This document shows positions 16,073 through 24,929 of a DNA stretch of 26,824 bases, one piece after another. The number at the start of each line of letters is the position of its first letter. Positions within the stretch are counted from its first letter, which is position 1. The notes beneath the pieces were generated by a model, which was not told the DNA's origin, did no database searches, and was given only the letters and a program-made list of their open reading frames with translations. The position numbers and the translations under genes are program-made. Where the stretch lies: positions 1 to 26,824 of the forward strand of contig JAQBOT010000103.1 of assembly GCA_028287885.1 (NCBI GenBank), in the 5' to 3' direction. Source of the stretch: Pedobacter sp. GTDB lineage: Bacteria; Bacteroidota; Bacteroidia; Sphingobacteriales; Sphingobacteriaceae.

Positions 16073-17547
16073 CTTATTGCGGTCGCCAGAATTTTTACTG
16101 ACCGTTCCAACTCTTCTACCGTCTGGTTTCCAAAACCAAGCCGCATTGCTGACAAGCCTCTTCTTTGGTAAAGCAAGGTTTGTGGTAAATAAAGATGATT
16201 CCGCATACAGTTGTTGCTAATCTGCATCAGGTTAAGACCGGCTTTCCATTTTGTCCACACTGCCAAGCCACCAGTAGGTACTTTAAAGGATATGACTTCA
16301 GCTAAATGTGTTTGCAATAGTCCGCAAAAGGTATTTCTTCGTTCCATATAGACCTTTAATGTTTTCTTCAGATGCCGCTGGATTTCACCGTATTCCAACA
16401 ATTCTGCCAAGGCCTGCTCCATTAAAACATCCCCTTGCCGATCTATTAACCCCCGTAATTTACCCAGCTCCTTAATTAAATTCTCCGGTGCCACCAGGTA
16501 ACCGGAACGAAAACCGGGAGCCAGTGACTTGGCGAAAGAACCAATATAAATCACCATCCCATGGGTATCTGCGCTTGCAAGCGGTAAAATAGGGCTGTTG
16601 TCAAATTGAAAATCATAATCGTAATCATCTTCCAGAATGATAAAACCATATGTTGCCGAAAGATTTAAAAGGTCCACACGCCTTGCTGCACTTAAAGTAA
16701 CGGTTGTAGGATAATGCTGGTGAGGAGTGAGGTACAACATTCTGATGTGTTGTGTTTTGCATAAATCCCTAATGGCATCCACATCGATTCCATGATCATC
16801 AAGGGGAACAGAAATTATTTTTGCGCCCACTTTCTGAAAAATCATATTGGCTACATAATAACTTAAATCCGCTACCAACACAAGGTCATCCCTTTGCAAC
16901 AGCAGTTCAGCGGCCAAATAAATACCCATGTCTACACCTCTGGTTACCATGACATTGCTTTTAGCGATGTGTAATCCCCGGGTGTTATTTAAATAGGTGG
17001 TCAACATTTCTTTGAAATATTCACTGCCCTCGTTGGGTGTAAAACCCAGGTGTTTTAAATTGCTTTTGCGTTTGAGGTTGGTGCCATATACCCTGGATAG
17101 ATCTGCTAAAGGAGCCAGGCGTACATCCGGCAGACCATCTGTAAATTCCAGTTTAGCATTTGTTCTAATCACGCTAAGATCGAGTAAAATGCTTTTCTTA
17201 AATCCGTAACCCGTGTGGGAAGGGTAACTCGCCAGAAAGTACTGATGGTGCTTTGAAGCATCAGTGGGAATCACCTGGAATTTCGTACAAACAAACGTCC
17301 CCTTGTTTGGTCTCACCTCAATCCAGCCTTGTGCGTCCAGCTCATCATAAGCCGCAATGATTGTTTTTCGGTGTAAGCCAAGCATCGCCGCCATTTGCCT
17401 GCTGCCAGGAAGCTGGATGCCGGGAACAAGTACGCCTCGCTGGATCGCGTTAATCAGTTGGTAAGCCAATTGAAGGTATACCGCCTTACCTGAATCTTTG
17501 TCAATTCGAATTAAACTCTTGAATGGTATTTTAACCGGACTACTCAT
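16069..17547 (-). CDS. MocR/GabR-type regulator (GntR HTH fused to aminotransferase domain)
   Basis: A 492-residue fusion. Residues about 15-85 form a GntR winged helix (VYLQLAYQLINAIQRGVL, then LPGSRQMAAMLGLHRKT and a wing VRPNKGTFV). Residues about 125-492 form a fold-type I aminotransferase domain with PLP lysine K340 in GSFAKSLAPGFRSG and the aspartate stretch ILEDDYDYDF. Such proteins bind PLP as a sensor and usually control a divergent neighbour. Here the start codon is 61 bases from the divergent biotin operon, so it is a candidate regulator of biotin genes. BirA and BioR are the usual bio regulators, so this would be unusual. Pyridoxal or other targets are not excluded. Confidence 0.92.
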   Translation of the reverse strand: MSSPVKIPFKSLIRIDKDSGKAVYLQLAYQLINAIQRGVLVPGIQLPGSRQMAAMLGLHRKTIIAAYDELDAQGWIEVRPNKGTFVCTKFQVIPTDASKHHQYFLASYPSHTGYGFKKSILLDLSVIRTNAKLEFTDGLPDVRLAPLADLSRVYGTNLKRKSNLKHLGFTPNEGSEYFKEMLTTYLNNTRGLHIAKSNVMVTRGVDMGIYLAAELLLQRDDLVLVADLSYYVANMIFQKVGAKIISVPLDDHGIDVDAIRDLCKTQHIRMLYLTPHQHYPTTVTLSAARRVDLLNLSATYGFIILEDDYDYDFQFDNSPILPLASADTHGMVIYIGSFAKSLAPGFRSGYLVAPENLIKELGKLRGLIDRQGDVLMEQALAELLEYGEIQRHLKKTLKVYMERRNTFCGLLQTHLAEVISFKVPTGGLAVWTKWKAGLNLMQISNNCMRNHLYLPQTLLYQRRGLSAMRLGFGNQTVEELERSVKILATAIS

Positions 17548-17565
17548 AAACTAAAAACTGGCTCT

Positions 17566-17593
17566 TTGATGATCCGGCAAGATACTAAGTTTG
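17566..17593 (+). promoter_or_regulatory. Biotin operon promoter
   Basis: TTG (17566-17568), 17 bases, then TAAGTTTG (17586-17593) match the phylum consensus. The box ends 15 bases before the ATG at 17609, leaving a leader of about ten bases, so no riboswitch is possible. The spacer is the likely site for the divergent MocR protein. Confidence 0.6.
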
Positions 17594-17608
17594 GACAAAA
17601 AATGAATA

Positions 17609-18226
17609 ATGCCCCTACAAAAGCTGCTATCGCAAATTATAAGTAATGACACCAGTCACGCCCAATTTCTAAATACCCTCTCTTATATGGAGAACGCGGG
17701 GGCAAGGAAAATTTCCGCAAGCGAGCACTCCGAAACGGTGAGCCTAATGATTTTGAAACATGCCGCAGAAGAACATCGACATGCTTACTATTTAAAGAAA
17801 CAGCTCGATAGGATTGTCCCGGGTATATGTGCTACTTATGCAAGGGAAGCGCTGATTGCTCCTGCAGAAAGTTGTTCTTATCTAAATATGCTTGATGTTT
17901 TAACGAGCAGGTATTTAAAACAAGAAATTGGGATAACAGGTATGGATCTGCGTTTTGCAGCTTATTTGTTTGTTACGTATGCAATTGAATTGAGGGCCGA
18001 CGGGCTTTATCCCTTGTACCAGCTGGAGCTGAGTCATGTTCAGCACAAGGTTACTGTAAAGTCGATCATTCTGGAAGAAGCCGGTCACCTAGAGGAAATG
18101 ATTATTCAGCTGGCGCATTTTTCTGCCGATTGGCAAACGCATGCGGCCGTAATCATTGATATAGAACATCGACTTTTCACAAAATGGATTGCTGCAATGC
18201 AAAAAGCAGTAACAGAACAACTGTGA
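17609..18226 (+). CDS. Ferritin-like diiron protein leading the biotin operon
   Basis: A 205-residue, mostly helical protein with the complete ligand pattern of a ferritin-like diiron site: E28 in helix one (YMENAG), E55-x-x-H58 in helix two (AAEEHRHAYY), E127 in helix three (YAIELRAD) and E157-x-x-H160 in helix four (EEAGHLEEM). The two halves are spaced alike (27-30 residues between each Glu and its ExxH). No name can be given. An in-frame TGA at 17603 excludes an earlier ATG start. It is the first gene after the biotin promoter, and its TGA overlaps the bioF ATG (TGATG). Known pimelate genes are absent from the window, so an oxidative role in making the pimeloyl precursor is a reasonable guess. 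A heme-oxygenase-like fold or an iron or redox role are alternatives. Confidence 0.8.
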   Translation: MPLQKLLSQIISNDTSHAQFLNTLSYMENAGARKISASEHSETVSLMILKHAAEEHRHAYYLKKQLDRIVPGICATYAREALIAPAESCSYLNMLDVLTSRYLKQEIGITGMDLRFAAYLFVTYAIELRADGLYPLYQLELSHVQHKVTVKSIILEEAGHLEEMIIQLAHFSADWQTHAAVIIDIEHRLFTKWIAAMQKAVTEQL

Positions 18227-19347
18227 TGAATGCGGCCATCTTACTTATAAATGAACGATTGCAAAATCGCGCTACGCAAGGCTTGCTCCGGAAGTTACCC
18301 TTACAGCAATCTTTAACTGATTTTTGTTCCAATGATTACCTGGGTTTTTCTTGTTCTGAAGCTTTAAAGACCAAGCTTCTTAAAGCGCAGGAAATTCATC
18401 AGGGGATGCCTTTAGGGGCAACTGGTTCAAGATTGTTGACTGGAAACAGTGAGTTTGCTGAAAGCCTGGAGGCAGGTCTGGCCGCTGATCACCGGGTGGA
18501 GGCCGCATTGCTATTTAATAGTGGTTATACGGCAAACCTTGCGTTGTTCTCTTGTTTGCCTCAAAAAGGGGATACCATCCTAATCGACGAATTTATCCAT
18601 AGTTCTGTGATCGATGGCTGCAGGCTGAGTTTTGCCAATCGTCTAAAGTTTAAACACAATGACCTGCAAAGCCTGGAAGAAAAGATAAAAAGAGCTAAAG
18701 GCATCTGCTATGTTGCGGTAGAGAGTGTTTATTCTATGGACGGTGATTTGGCGCCCTTATTGGAGATTGCTGCAATTTGCAAAACTTACGGTGCATTGTT
18801 AATTGTAGATGAAGCACATGCATTTGGTGTATTTGGAAAAGGTCTGGTACATCTTGCCGGTTTAACCGAAAATGTCTTCGCTGTAGTCATTACTTTTGGA
18901 AAAGCCCTGGGTGCTCATGGTGCCGCAGTTTTAGGGAGTGAAGCGCTACGTAGTTACCTCGTCAATTTTGCCCGGCCTTTTATTTACAGCACTGCAATGC
19001 CATTTTCAAACTTGCTGCAGCTCCAAACTTCTTTCCGGTTTTTAAAAGAAAACGCACATTTGCAGCAAGAACTGCAGCGAAAAATTCTTTTGTTTAAGCA
19101 ATGCCTATCTCAAAGCGCAGCAGTTAAAATTCCTCATAGTCCTATTCAGGCCTTCATTTTACCGGGTAATGAGAAAGTTAAAAAGGTAAGCAAGGAATTA
19201 GTTCAAGAAGGATTGGCCGTCTATCCGATATTAAGTCCTACCGTTCCTAAAGGAAAAGAAAGGCTCAGGATCTGCCTCCATATTTTCAATACCGATCAGG
19301 ACATTGAAAAACTATGTTTAACACTGCTTAGCCATCAACACACATGA
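18226..19347 (+). CDS. bioF: 8-amino-7-oxononanoate synthase
   Basis: A PLP enzyme joining pimeloyl-CoA or pimeloyl-ACP to L-alanine to give KAPA, the first step of biotin ring assembly. Started at the ATG at 18226 it has 373 residues; a start at 18184 would add 14 residues inside the upstream gene and is less likely. Family marks are FCSNDYLGFS, the glycine-rich GATGSRLLTGN, VESVYSMDGD, the cofactor aspartate in VDEAHAFGVFG, and the Schiff-base lysine K226 in TFGKALGAHGA. It overlaps the diiron protein stop by one base and bioD by four bases, so translation of the three is coupled. Confidence 0.95.
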   Translation: MNAAILLINERLQNRATQGLLRKLPLQQSLTDFCSNDYLGFSCSEALKTKLLKAQEIHQGMPLGATGSRLLTGNSEFAESLEAGLAADHRVEAALLFNSGYTANLALFSCLPQKGDTILIDEFIHSSVIDGCRLSFANRLKFKHNDLQSLEEKIKRAKGICYVAVESVYSMDGDLAPLLEIAAICKTYGALLIVDEAHAFGVFGKGLVHLAGLTENVFAVVITFGKALGAHGAAVLGSEALRSYLVNFARPFIYSTAMPFSNLLQLQTSFRFLKENAHLQQELQRKILLFKQCLSQSAAVKIPHSPIQAFILPGNEKVKKVSKELVQEGLAVYPILSPTVPKGKERLRICLHIFNTDQDIEKLCLTLLSHQHT

Positions 19348-19967
19348 ATAAACCTTTATTTGTTACCGGAATTGGCACCAGCGTAGGTAAGACCATCGTG
19401 TCGGCAGTACTTACCCAACAATTGAAAGCAGATTACTGGAAACCGGTACAGGCCGGCGACCTCAACTGTAGTGATCGGGATACGGTATCCAGTTTAGTTT
19501 CTCACCAGCATACAGTTTTTCATCCCGAAACTTATCGTTTTCAACTGGCTGCCTCACCGCACCAGGCAGCGCAAGTTGAAAATATCGAGATCAAACTTTC
19601 AGATTTTACTTTGCCTCTTACAGAAAGGCTTCTGGTTATCGAAGGTGCCGGCGGATTGATGGTGCCACTATCTGATCAATTCAGAATGATAGAGCTGATC
19701 CAGCACTTCCAGGCTGCTGCCATCCTGGTGATCCGGAACTATCTCGGCTGTATTAACCATGCACTGCTTTCCATGGAAGCCTTATCAAGCCGCAATATTC
19801 CGCTGCAGGCGGTCATCATCAACGGAAAAATGGATGATGCCACCGAAGACATTCTGCTCAGCTATTTTCCTGCAAAAACACTTTTTGCGAAGGTTCCCGA
19901 GTTCATAACACTCGATAAACAAAGTATACAACGCTGCCCGACTTTACTGACGTATACGAAATATTAA
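19344..19967 (+). CDS. bioD: Dethiobiotin synthetase
   Basis: A 207-residue ATP-dependent enzyme that closes the ureido ring of dethiobiotin from DAPA and CO2. The P-loop GIGTSVGKT is at residues 9-17, the substrate loop KPVQAG near residue 33, and the second conserved block [10 protein letters not shown] near residue 97. The length is slightly short for the family but complete. The ATG overlaps the bioF stop (ATGA). Confidence 0.95.
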   Translation: MNKPLFVTGIGTSVGKTIVSAVLTQQLKADYWKPVQAGDLNCSDRDTVSSLVSHQHTVFHPETYRFQLAASPHQAAQVENIEIKLSDFTLPLTERLLVIEGAGGLMVPLSDQFRMIELIQHFQAAAILVIRNYLGCINHALLSMEALSSRNIPLQAVIINGKMDDATEDILLSYFPAKTLFAKVPEFITLDKQSIQRCPTLLTYTKY

Positions 19968-19984
19968 CCTTAAAAAACACACAA

Positions 19985-20965
19985 ATGAATCTAGAAAAAC
20001 CCATTAGAACAGACTGGACCATGGATGAAATCAAGTCCATTTATGACCAACCTTTACTAGAACTGGTTTACCAGGCGGCAACCGTACATCGCCAATGGCA
20101 TCAGCCGCTACAAGTTCAGGTTTGCACTTTATTGTCCGTTAAAACCGGCGGATGTACAGAGGATTGTTCTTATTGCGGCCAGGCCGCACGTTACCATACC
20201 GATATCAAAGTAAAGGCATTAATGTCGGCCGAAGAAGTTATTTCCTGCGCAAAACGTGCGAAGGAAGCAGGTTCATCTCGCTTTTGTATGGCTGCAGCCT
20301 GGCGCGAAGTACGCGATAATAAGGATTTTGATCGCATCCTGGAAATGGTGGAGGGTGTCAACGAACTGGGGCTTGAAGTATGTTGTACCTTGGGCATGTT
20401 AACTGAACATCAGGCGCTGCGTTTGCAAAAGGCGGGTTTATATGCTTACAACCATAATCTGGATTCCTCTGAAGGTTTTTACGAGGAGATTATCAGTACA
20501 AGGACTTTTGGCGATAGACTAAACACGATTGACAATGTGAGAAAGGCTGGTATCAGCATTTGTTCTGGCGGCATCCTCGGACTAGGTGAAAGTCACACCG
20601 ACCGTATGGCGATGCTCCTGACTTTAGCGACGATGCCTAAACATCCAGAATCTGTGCCCATTAATGCCCTGGCCCGGGTAAAGGGAACCCCATTAGGTGA
20701 TTTTCCAAAGGTTGAATTGTGGGATATGGTCAGGATGATCGCTACTGCGAGAATCATTATGCCGGCCTCGATAGTGAGGTTAAGTGCGGGTAGAGCAGAA
20801 ATGGAGGAAGCAGAGCAAGCCTGGTGTTTCATGGCTGGTGCCAATTCTGTTTTTACCAGCGAAAGTGGAACTTTATTAGTTACCCCAAATCCTGGCTTGA
20901 TTCAGGATAAAATAATGTTTAAAAACTTGGGCTTAAAGCCAATGGTAAAGGAGGTCAGAGAATAA
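19985..20965 (+). CDS. bioB: Biotin synthase (radical SAM)
   Basis: A 326-residue radical SAM enzyme that inserts sulfur into dethiobiotin, the last step of biotin synthesis. The 4Fe-4S cluster cysteines are C57, C61 and C64 (CTEDCSYC). Other marks are the YNHNLDSS stretch and the conserved SAGRAEM segment with the arginine that binds the second cluster. The gene starts 17 bases after bioD and ends one base before bioA. It is complete and of normal length. Confidence 0.96.
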   Translation: MNLEKPIRTDWTMDEIKSIYDQPLLELVYQAATVHRQWHQPLQVQVCTLLSVKTGGCTEDCSYCGQAARYHTDIKVKALMSAEEVISCAKRAKEAGSSRFCMAAAWREVRDNKDFDRILEMVEGVNELGLEVCCTLGMLTEHQALRLQKAGLYAYNHNLDSSEGFYEEIISTRTFGDRLNTIDNVRKAGISICSGGILGLGESHTDRMAMLLTLATMPKHPESVPINALARVKGTPLGDFPKVELWDMVRMIATARIIMPASIVRLSAGRAEMEEAEQAWCFMAGANSVFTSESGTLLVTPNPGLIQDKIMFKNLGLKPMVKEVRE

Positions 20966-20966
20966 C

Positions 20967-22262
20967 ATGCAGACTTTAACCGAAAGGGACCAGCAGCATA
21001 TCTGGCATCCCTATACACAAATGCAAACTGCGGCTCCCGCTATTCCAATTGTTAAAGGAAGCGGCGCCTATTTGTTTGACGAACAAGGGAAACGCTACCT
21101 TGATGCGGTATCTTCATGGTGGGTAACCTTGCACGGTCATGCTCATCCTTATATTGCCCGGAAAGTTGCGGCTCAGCTACTCGAGCTGGAGCAGGTGATC
21201 TTTGCTGGTTTTACCCATCTGCCGGCTATTCAACTAGCGGAGGCCTTGCTGCAGATTTTACCTGCCAATCAACAGAAAGTCTTTTATTCCGACAATGGAT
21301 CTACAGCCATTGAGGTGGCTTTGAAAATGTGCCTGCAATTCTGGACTAACAAAGGGGAAGACCGAAAAAAGGTTATTGCTTTTACCAACGGGTATCATGG
21401 CGATACTTTTGGAGCAATGTCAGTGAGTGGTCGGAGTGCATGGACAAATCCTTTTGAACAACTCTTGTTTGATGTGGTATTCATTACTCCCCCAAACAAT
21501 AAAAACCTTCCGGAGTTGAAAGCTCTTGTATCAGCAATCGCGGATGAAACAGCGTGTTTTATTTATGAGCCGCTAGTGCAGGGTTCTGGTGGAATGCTGA
21601 TGCATGGCGCTGAATTTCTGGACGAGTTGATGCATCATTGTCGCACAGAAGGGGTTTTAATGATTCAGGATGAGGTTTTCACAGGCTTTGGCCGTACCGG
21701 AAAGAATTTTGCCTGTGATCATCTAACAGAAGTTCCCGACTTGATGTGCTTTTCAAAAGGGCTTACTGGTGGCACGATGCCGCTTGGGGTAACAACCTGC
21801 GTCAGGAAAATATATGATGCATTCCTTAGCGAAGATCAGCATAAAGCCTTGTATCACGGCCATTCTTTTACCGCCAATCCCCTGGCTTGTACAGCAGCGA
21901 TCGCCAGTCTGGAACTATTGCTTAGCCAGGAGACTCAGGGCCACATCAGCAGAATTTGCAAAAAGCATTTTGAGTTTTCAAAAGAGCTACAGTCGCACTC
22001 TCAAGTTAAGGAAGTAAGGCAAACAGGTACCATCCTGGCCATTGAATGGAAAAGCACTAGTGAAACCTCCTATTTTAATACTTTCAGGGACCGGCTTTAT
22101 CCTTTTTTTCTGGAGCATGGCATCTTGCTAAGACCTTTGGGAAATGTTATTTACGTACTTCCTCCCTATTGCATGACTGATGAGGATCTGCAATACATTT
22201 ATAGAATCATTTTGCTGGCTCTAAATCAAACTGAAGATGGCAAGATTTTATGCGCAGTGTAA
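20967..22262 (+). CDS. bioA: Adenosylmethionine--8-amino-7-oxononanoate aminotransferase
   Basis: A 431-residue class III PLP aminotransferase converting KAPA to DAPA, usually with SAM as amino donor. The opening IWHPYTQMQT and the double tryptophan in SSWWVTLHGHAHP are typical of BioA. QDEVFTGFGRTG holds the cofactor aspartate, and K264 in CFSKGLTGG forms the Schiff base. YHGHSFTANPLAC is also conserved. It is the last gene of the five-gene operon, starting one base after bioB. No clear terminator follows. Confidence 0.95.
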   Translation: MQTLTERDQQHIWHPYTQMQTAAPAIPIVKGSGAYLFDEQGKRYLDAVSSWWVTLHGHAHPYIARKVAAQLLELEQVIFAGFTHLPAIQLAEALLQILPANQQKVFYSDNGSTAIEVALKMCLQFWTNKGEDRKKVIAFTNGYHGDTFGAMSVSGRSAWTNPFEQLLFDVVFITPPNNKNLPELKALVSAIADETACFIYEPLVQGSGGMLMHGAEFLDELMHHCRTEGVLMIQDEVFTGFGRTGKNFACDHLTEVPDLMCFSKGLTGGTMPLGVTTCVRKIYDAFLSEDQHKALYHGHSFTANPLACTAAIASLELLLSQETQGHISRICKKHFEFSKELQSHSQVKEVRQTGTILAIEWKSTSETSYFNTFRDRLYPFFLEHGILLRPLGNVIYVLPPYCMTDEDLQYIYRIILLALNQTEDGKILCAV

Positions 22263-22352
22263 GGTGAGGCTATCATGAAACATTTAAATACAAGCATTTA
22301 TTTACCCGTAGCGATTATCATTATTCCCTAGGTTTTTGATATTTGAAACTGG

Positions 22353-22430
22353 TTAGTATTTCATTCTGAGACCGATTATCGCTTCTTTTATTAAAACCAC
22401 CGAACTGGCTCCGCCTAAATTATCATAAAC
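22353..22430 (-). pseudogene. Possible C-terminal tail of a lost membrane protein
   Basis: The minus strand reads VYDNLGGASSVVLIKEAIIG and then LRMKY before a stop. Alternating hydrophobic residues and a terminal aromatic residue recall the last strand of an outer-membrane barrel protein. Nothing upstream continues it. This is a weak call. Confidence 0.25.
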
Positions 22431-22596
22431 TCATTCCACTAATCAAATCAATTATGCTGTTTTTGATGATGAGTATTTGATAATTTATTTGATCGGAAAT
22501 TTGGACTTTGGAGTTTATTTGAACCACCGTCACATAATCATACAGCCTCTTGTCCTCAGCAACATAGACTACCCGCTTGGCGGGGGATTTCTTCAT
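22423..22596 (-). pseudogene. Fragment copied from the ABC ATPase gene inside a 57-codon frame
   Basis: Bases about 22516-22578 match 11406-11468 of the exporter ATPase gene with four mismatches in about 60 bases. The reading frame is preserved: KRVVYVAEDKRLYDYVTVVQ against KRVAYVAEDKRLYDYMTVAQ. The frame opens with an ATG at 22596 and ends at 22423, but outside the matching block it is unlike any ABC protein. There is no Walker motif. It is most likely a duplicated or decayed scrap rather than a gene; expression is not excluded, since an A-rich ribosome site precedes the ATG. Confidence 0.65.
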
Positions 22597-22675
22597 CGTT
22601 TTATCCCTTTTTGTAGTAAAAGGTTGATAGATTCAGTGAGTGCCCGGGAATGGGTGTGAATCACGACTGGTTTTA

Positions 22676-23755
22676 TTAATCAGGAAATGCGATCATTTGA
22701 ATGACATTCCCGTATTGGGTGTATGGTGGTTCCAAATGAAACCCCGGATGCACTGAAAAGTACAATATTTTATTATCTATGGTAAAGCCATAGGGGGAAT
22801 GCAAATCAACGCTGTCAGCGGGCCCTTCAGCCGGCTTTGCGTTTATATCTGTAACAGGTATACCGGCAAATACAGAAACATCGCCAGCTGCTGAAACTTT
22901 CTTTAACTGGTTGTTGCTGGCGATCAAAAGACTTCCGTCGTCCAGGGCCAGTAAGCCGTTACCAGATACAGGAATGTCTTTCTTAACCATAGAGACCTTT
23001 CCTGTTGGGCTGATTTTGTAAATGCCGGTACCTGCTGCATACGCAGTGCCATCTGGCCCCAATGCTAATGAATGAACAACCCATGGCGTATCAGAAGGCC
23101 CGCTTGTAACCGTACTGACTATTCCTGAACGCGAAAGTTTACGAATTATAAAAATATCATCGTCTGAGCCACCGACGTTATCAATCACGTATATCGTTCC
23201 ATCCTTACAGACGACCATGGATTGCAATACAGTAAACTTTGCGGTCTTAGCAGGTCCATCTTGATACCCCTCTGTGGAACCGGCAATAGTGGTAACCATC
23301 CCAGCTTTTGTAACTTTACGAATCTGCCTATAATCGGCAACGTAAAAGTTTCCGTCAGGGCCTAAGGCAATTAAACTTGGATGTTGGAATGCCGCCTGAT
23401 CTCCTTGACCATCTTTCGGGTCGTAGCCGCTGCTACCCGCTAAGGTTGTAACGGTTCTGTCACTGATCTTGATTTTGCGGATTCGCTCGTAATCAATTGC
23501 GTAAAGATAGCCGTCATCAGCTACCAAATGTTTTAAATAAAAAAAACCAGCCTGATCACCTATCCCGTCTTCGTAGTCAAACTTGTCCGGGTTACCCGCA
23601 AATGTATAAACATAATTGGGTTTTAAGGCTGCCGGGGATATTAGGTCAGCTAGTCCGGGTTTCGCTTGACCAACACCGGGTGTTTCTTTTTCACAGCTAA
23701 AAAAGGTTACTGTCATGCATAAAGCGGCCAGCACCACAACATACAATTTTTTCAT
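22676..23755 (-). CDS. NHL-repeat lipoprotein
   Basis: A 359-residue surface protein. The signal ends in a lipobox (TFFSC, acylated cysteine at residue 21) followed by acidic residues EKE, which may favour surface export in Bacteroidota. The rest is a beta-propeller of NHL-type repeats. Units such as FQHPSLIALGPDGNFYVADY then RQIRKVTKAGMVTTIAGS recur about every 50-60 residues, with insertions between. Such proteins bind partners or sugars and need not be enzymes. It stands alone on the minus strand between two scarred gaps. Function is unknown. Confidence 0.85.
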   Translation of the reverse strand: MKKLYVVVLAALCMTVTFFSCEKETPGVGQAKPGLADLISPAALKPNYVYTFAGNPDKFDYEDGIGDQAGFFYLKHLVADDGYLYAIDYERIRKIKISDRTVTTLAGSSGYDPKDGQGDQAAFQHPSLIALGPDGNFYVADYRQIRKVTKAGMVTTIAGSTEGYQDGPAKTAKFTVLQSMVVCKDGTIYVIDNVGGSDDDIFIIRKLSRSGIVSTVTSGPSDTPWVVHSLALGPDGTAYAAGTGIYKISPTGKVSMVKKDIPVSGNGLLALDDGSLLIASNNQLKKVSAAGDVSVFAGIPVTDINAKPAEGPADSVDLHSPYGFTIDNKILYFSVHPGFHLEPPYTQYGNVIQMIAFPD

Positions 23756-23947
23756 AACCAGTAACTTAGGTTATAACTCTATTAAATTTACGATTAATCC
23801 GGTAAATAAATAAAATATACCTTTAGAAAATTTGAGGCACCGCGCTGAGCTTATATTTTCTTAAAAAGACGGTAGACCTGCATCTTAAAAATGGTAGGAC
23901 AAACCAACCCGACACATTGCAGAATGTTAGCCATCGACGCTGCTTTG

Positions 23948-24682
23948 CTAGATTTTGCAGCCGACCGCTATTGCATCAACATATTCCTTTGTGATGGGTT
24001 TGCCTCCAAGTGACTTGCATTCGTTGTAGTATTTTAACGCTTTATTGCAATCATTTTTCATCAAATATGCACCCGATAATTTGTATACTGTATTTTGATT
24101 CTTTGGGTCGATGGCATAAGACTGCTTAAATAAATTGATTGCCTTCCCAAATTCCCGTTCATCGTTTGTATTCTGAAACAAAGCCATATGAATGGTAGCA
24201 ATGTCCGTCAGAATTTTTGTGCTTTTAGGATTAAGTTTAAGCCCCTCGTTGAGCTCTTCCAATGCATAACTTAAATTTCCCAAGGCAAAGTACACTGAAG
24301 CAAATCCCCAAAATGCATTTTCGTTTTCGGGATCTAGTAGCCATGCTTGATTAAATCTGTACATAGCGGTTTTAATGTCTCCCTGGTAATAGTAGTGGAA
24401 ACCGAGATTGACAAGAACTTCGGACCCTTTCTGACGGGTACCCTCTTGTTTTGAATATTCTTCAATCAATTCCTGATCTGCTGCGTTTTGAGCTTCATTT
24501 TTTACAGCATTTCCAAATTTTGGAAGGAGTCGAATGTCTGATTTAGCATCCTTTTTCCATTGTTCGTACGAGATGTTGTTGCTAGTCACAATTGTTTCCG
24601 TACTGGTGTTTTTGCCTAGCTGCGCATTACTGCAGGCACTAAAGACAGCAAAGAATAATAGGAAGAAGAATATAGATTTCAT
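23948..24682 (-). CDS. TPR-repeat lipoprotein
   Basis: A 244-residue protein from the ATG at 24682. A TTG at 24721 would add 13 residues before the signal and is unlikely. The signal MKSIFFFLLFFAVFSAC ends in a lipobox with the cysteine at 17. From about residue 80 there are three to four tetratricopeptide repeats: GFHYYYQGDIKTAMYRFNQA, then FASVYFALGNLSYALEELNE, then IATIHMALFQN and YKLSGAYLMKNDCNKALKYY. It probably serves as a periplasmic or outer-membrane scaffold. No neighbour explains its partner. Confidence 0.85.
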   Translation of the reverse strand: MKSIFFFLLFFAVFSACSNAQLGKNTSTETIVTSNNISYEQWKKDAKSDIRLLPKFGNAVKNEAQNAADQELIEEYSKQEGTRQKGSEVLVNLGFHYYYQGDIKTAMYRFNQAWLLDPENENAFWGFASVYFALGNLSYALEELNEGLKLNPKSTKILTDIATIHMALFQNTNDEREFGKAINLFKQSYAIDPKNQNTVYKLSGAYLMKNDCNKALKYYNECKSLGGKPITKEYVDAIAVGCKI

Positions 24683-24869
24683 GAAGAGAACATTAATAAG
24701 TGATATGATTGCTTTACGCAATATACTAAAAGAATATACCGGCGCCGCGCACCAAGATACATGGGATTTTTCAACCTTTTATTTTTCCGAGTTAGGTGTA
24801 ATAATAACGGAACATGGAAAATTGATAAAGTCGAGACTCTTAGTTAAGAGACTATTTGATGTACTCTGA
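24681..24869 (+). CDS. Short open frame divergent from the TPR gene, doubtful
   Basis: A 62-codon frame (MKRTLISDMIALRNILKEY at the start) whose ATG interlocks with that of the divergent TPR gene (CATG). No domain or homologue is recognised. It occupies the space where the TPR promoter should be, so it may be chance or another gene remnant. Confidence 0.2.
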   Translation: MKRTLISDMIALRNILKEYTGAAHQDTWDFSTFYFSELGVIITEHGKLIKSRLLVKRLFDVL

Positions 24870-24929
24870 AACAGGATCTTATTCCCGTTGTCTGATCACA
24901 ATTTTTATGTTTATAATTCCAACTAGTAA

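Noticed and set aside
17602..17646. 14-codon frame MNNAPTKAAIANYK overlapping the diiron gene start
   Set aside because: Lies in another frame over the diiron gene start and has no features of a leader peptide.
18184..18225. Longer bioF start inside the upstream gene
   Set aside because: The extra 14 residues (MDCCNAKSSNRTTV) do not fit the family N-terminus, and the TGATG overlap at 18224-18228 is the normal coupling arrangement.
22275..22331. 18-codon frame MKHLNTSIYLPVAIIIIP after bioA
   Set aside because: Looks signal-like but ends at once; it could be a relic but cannot be assigned.
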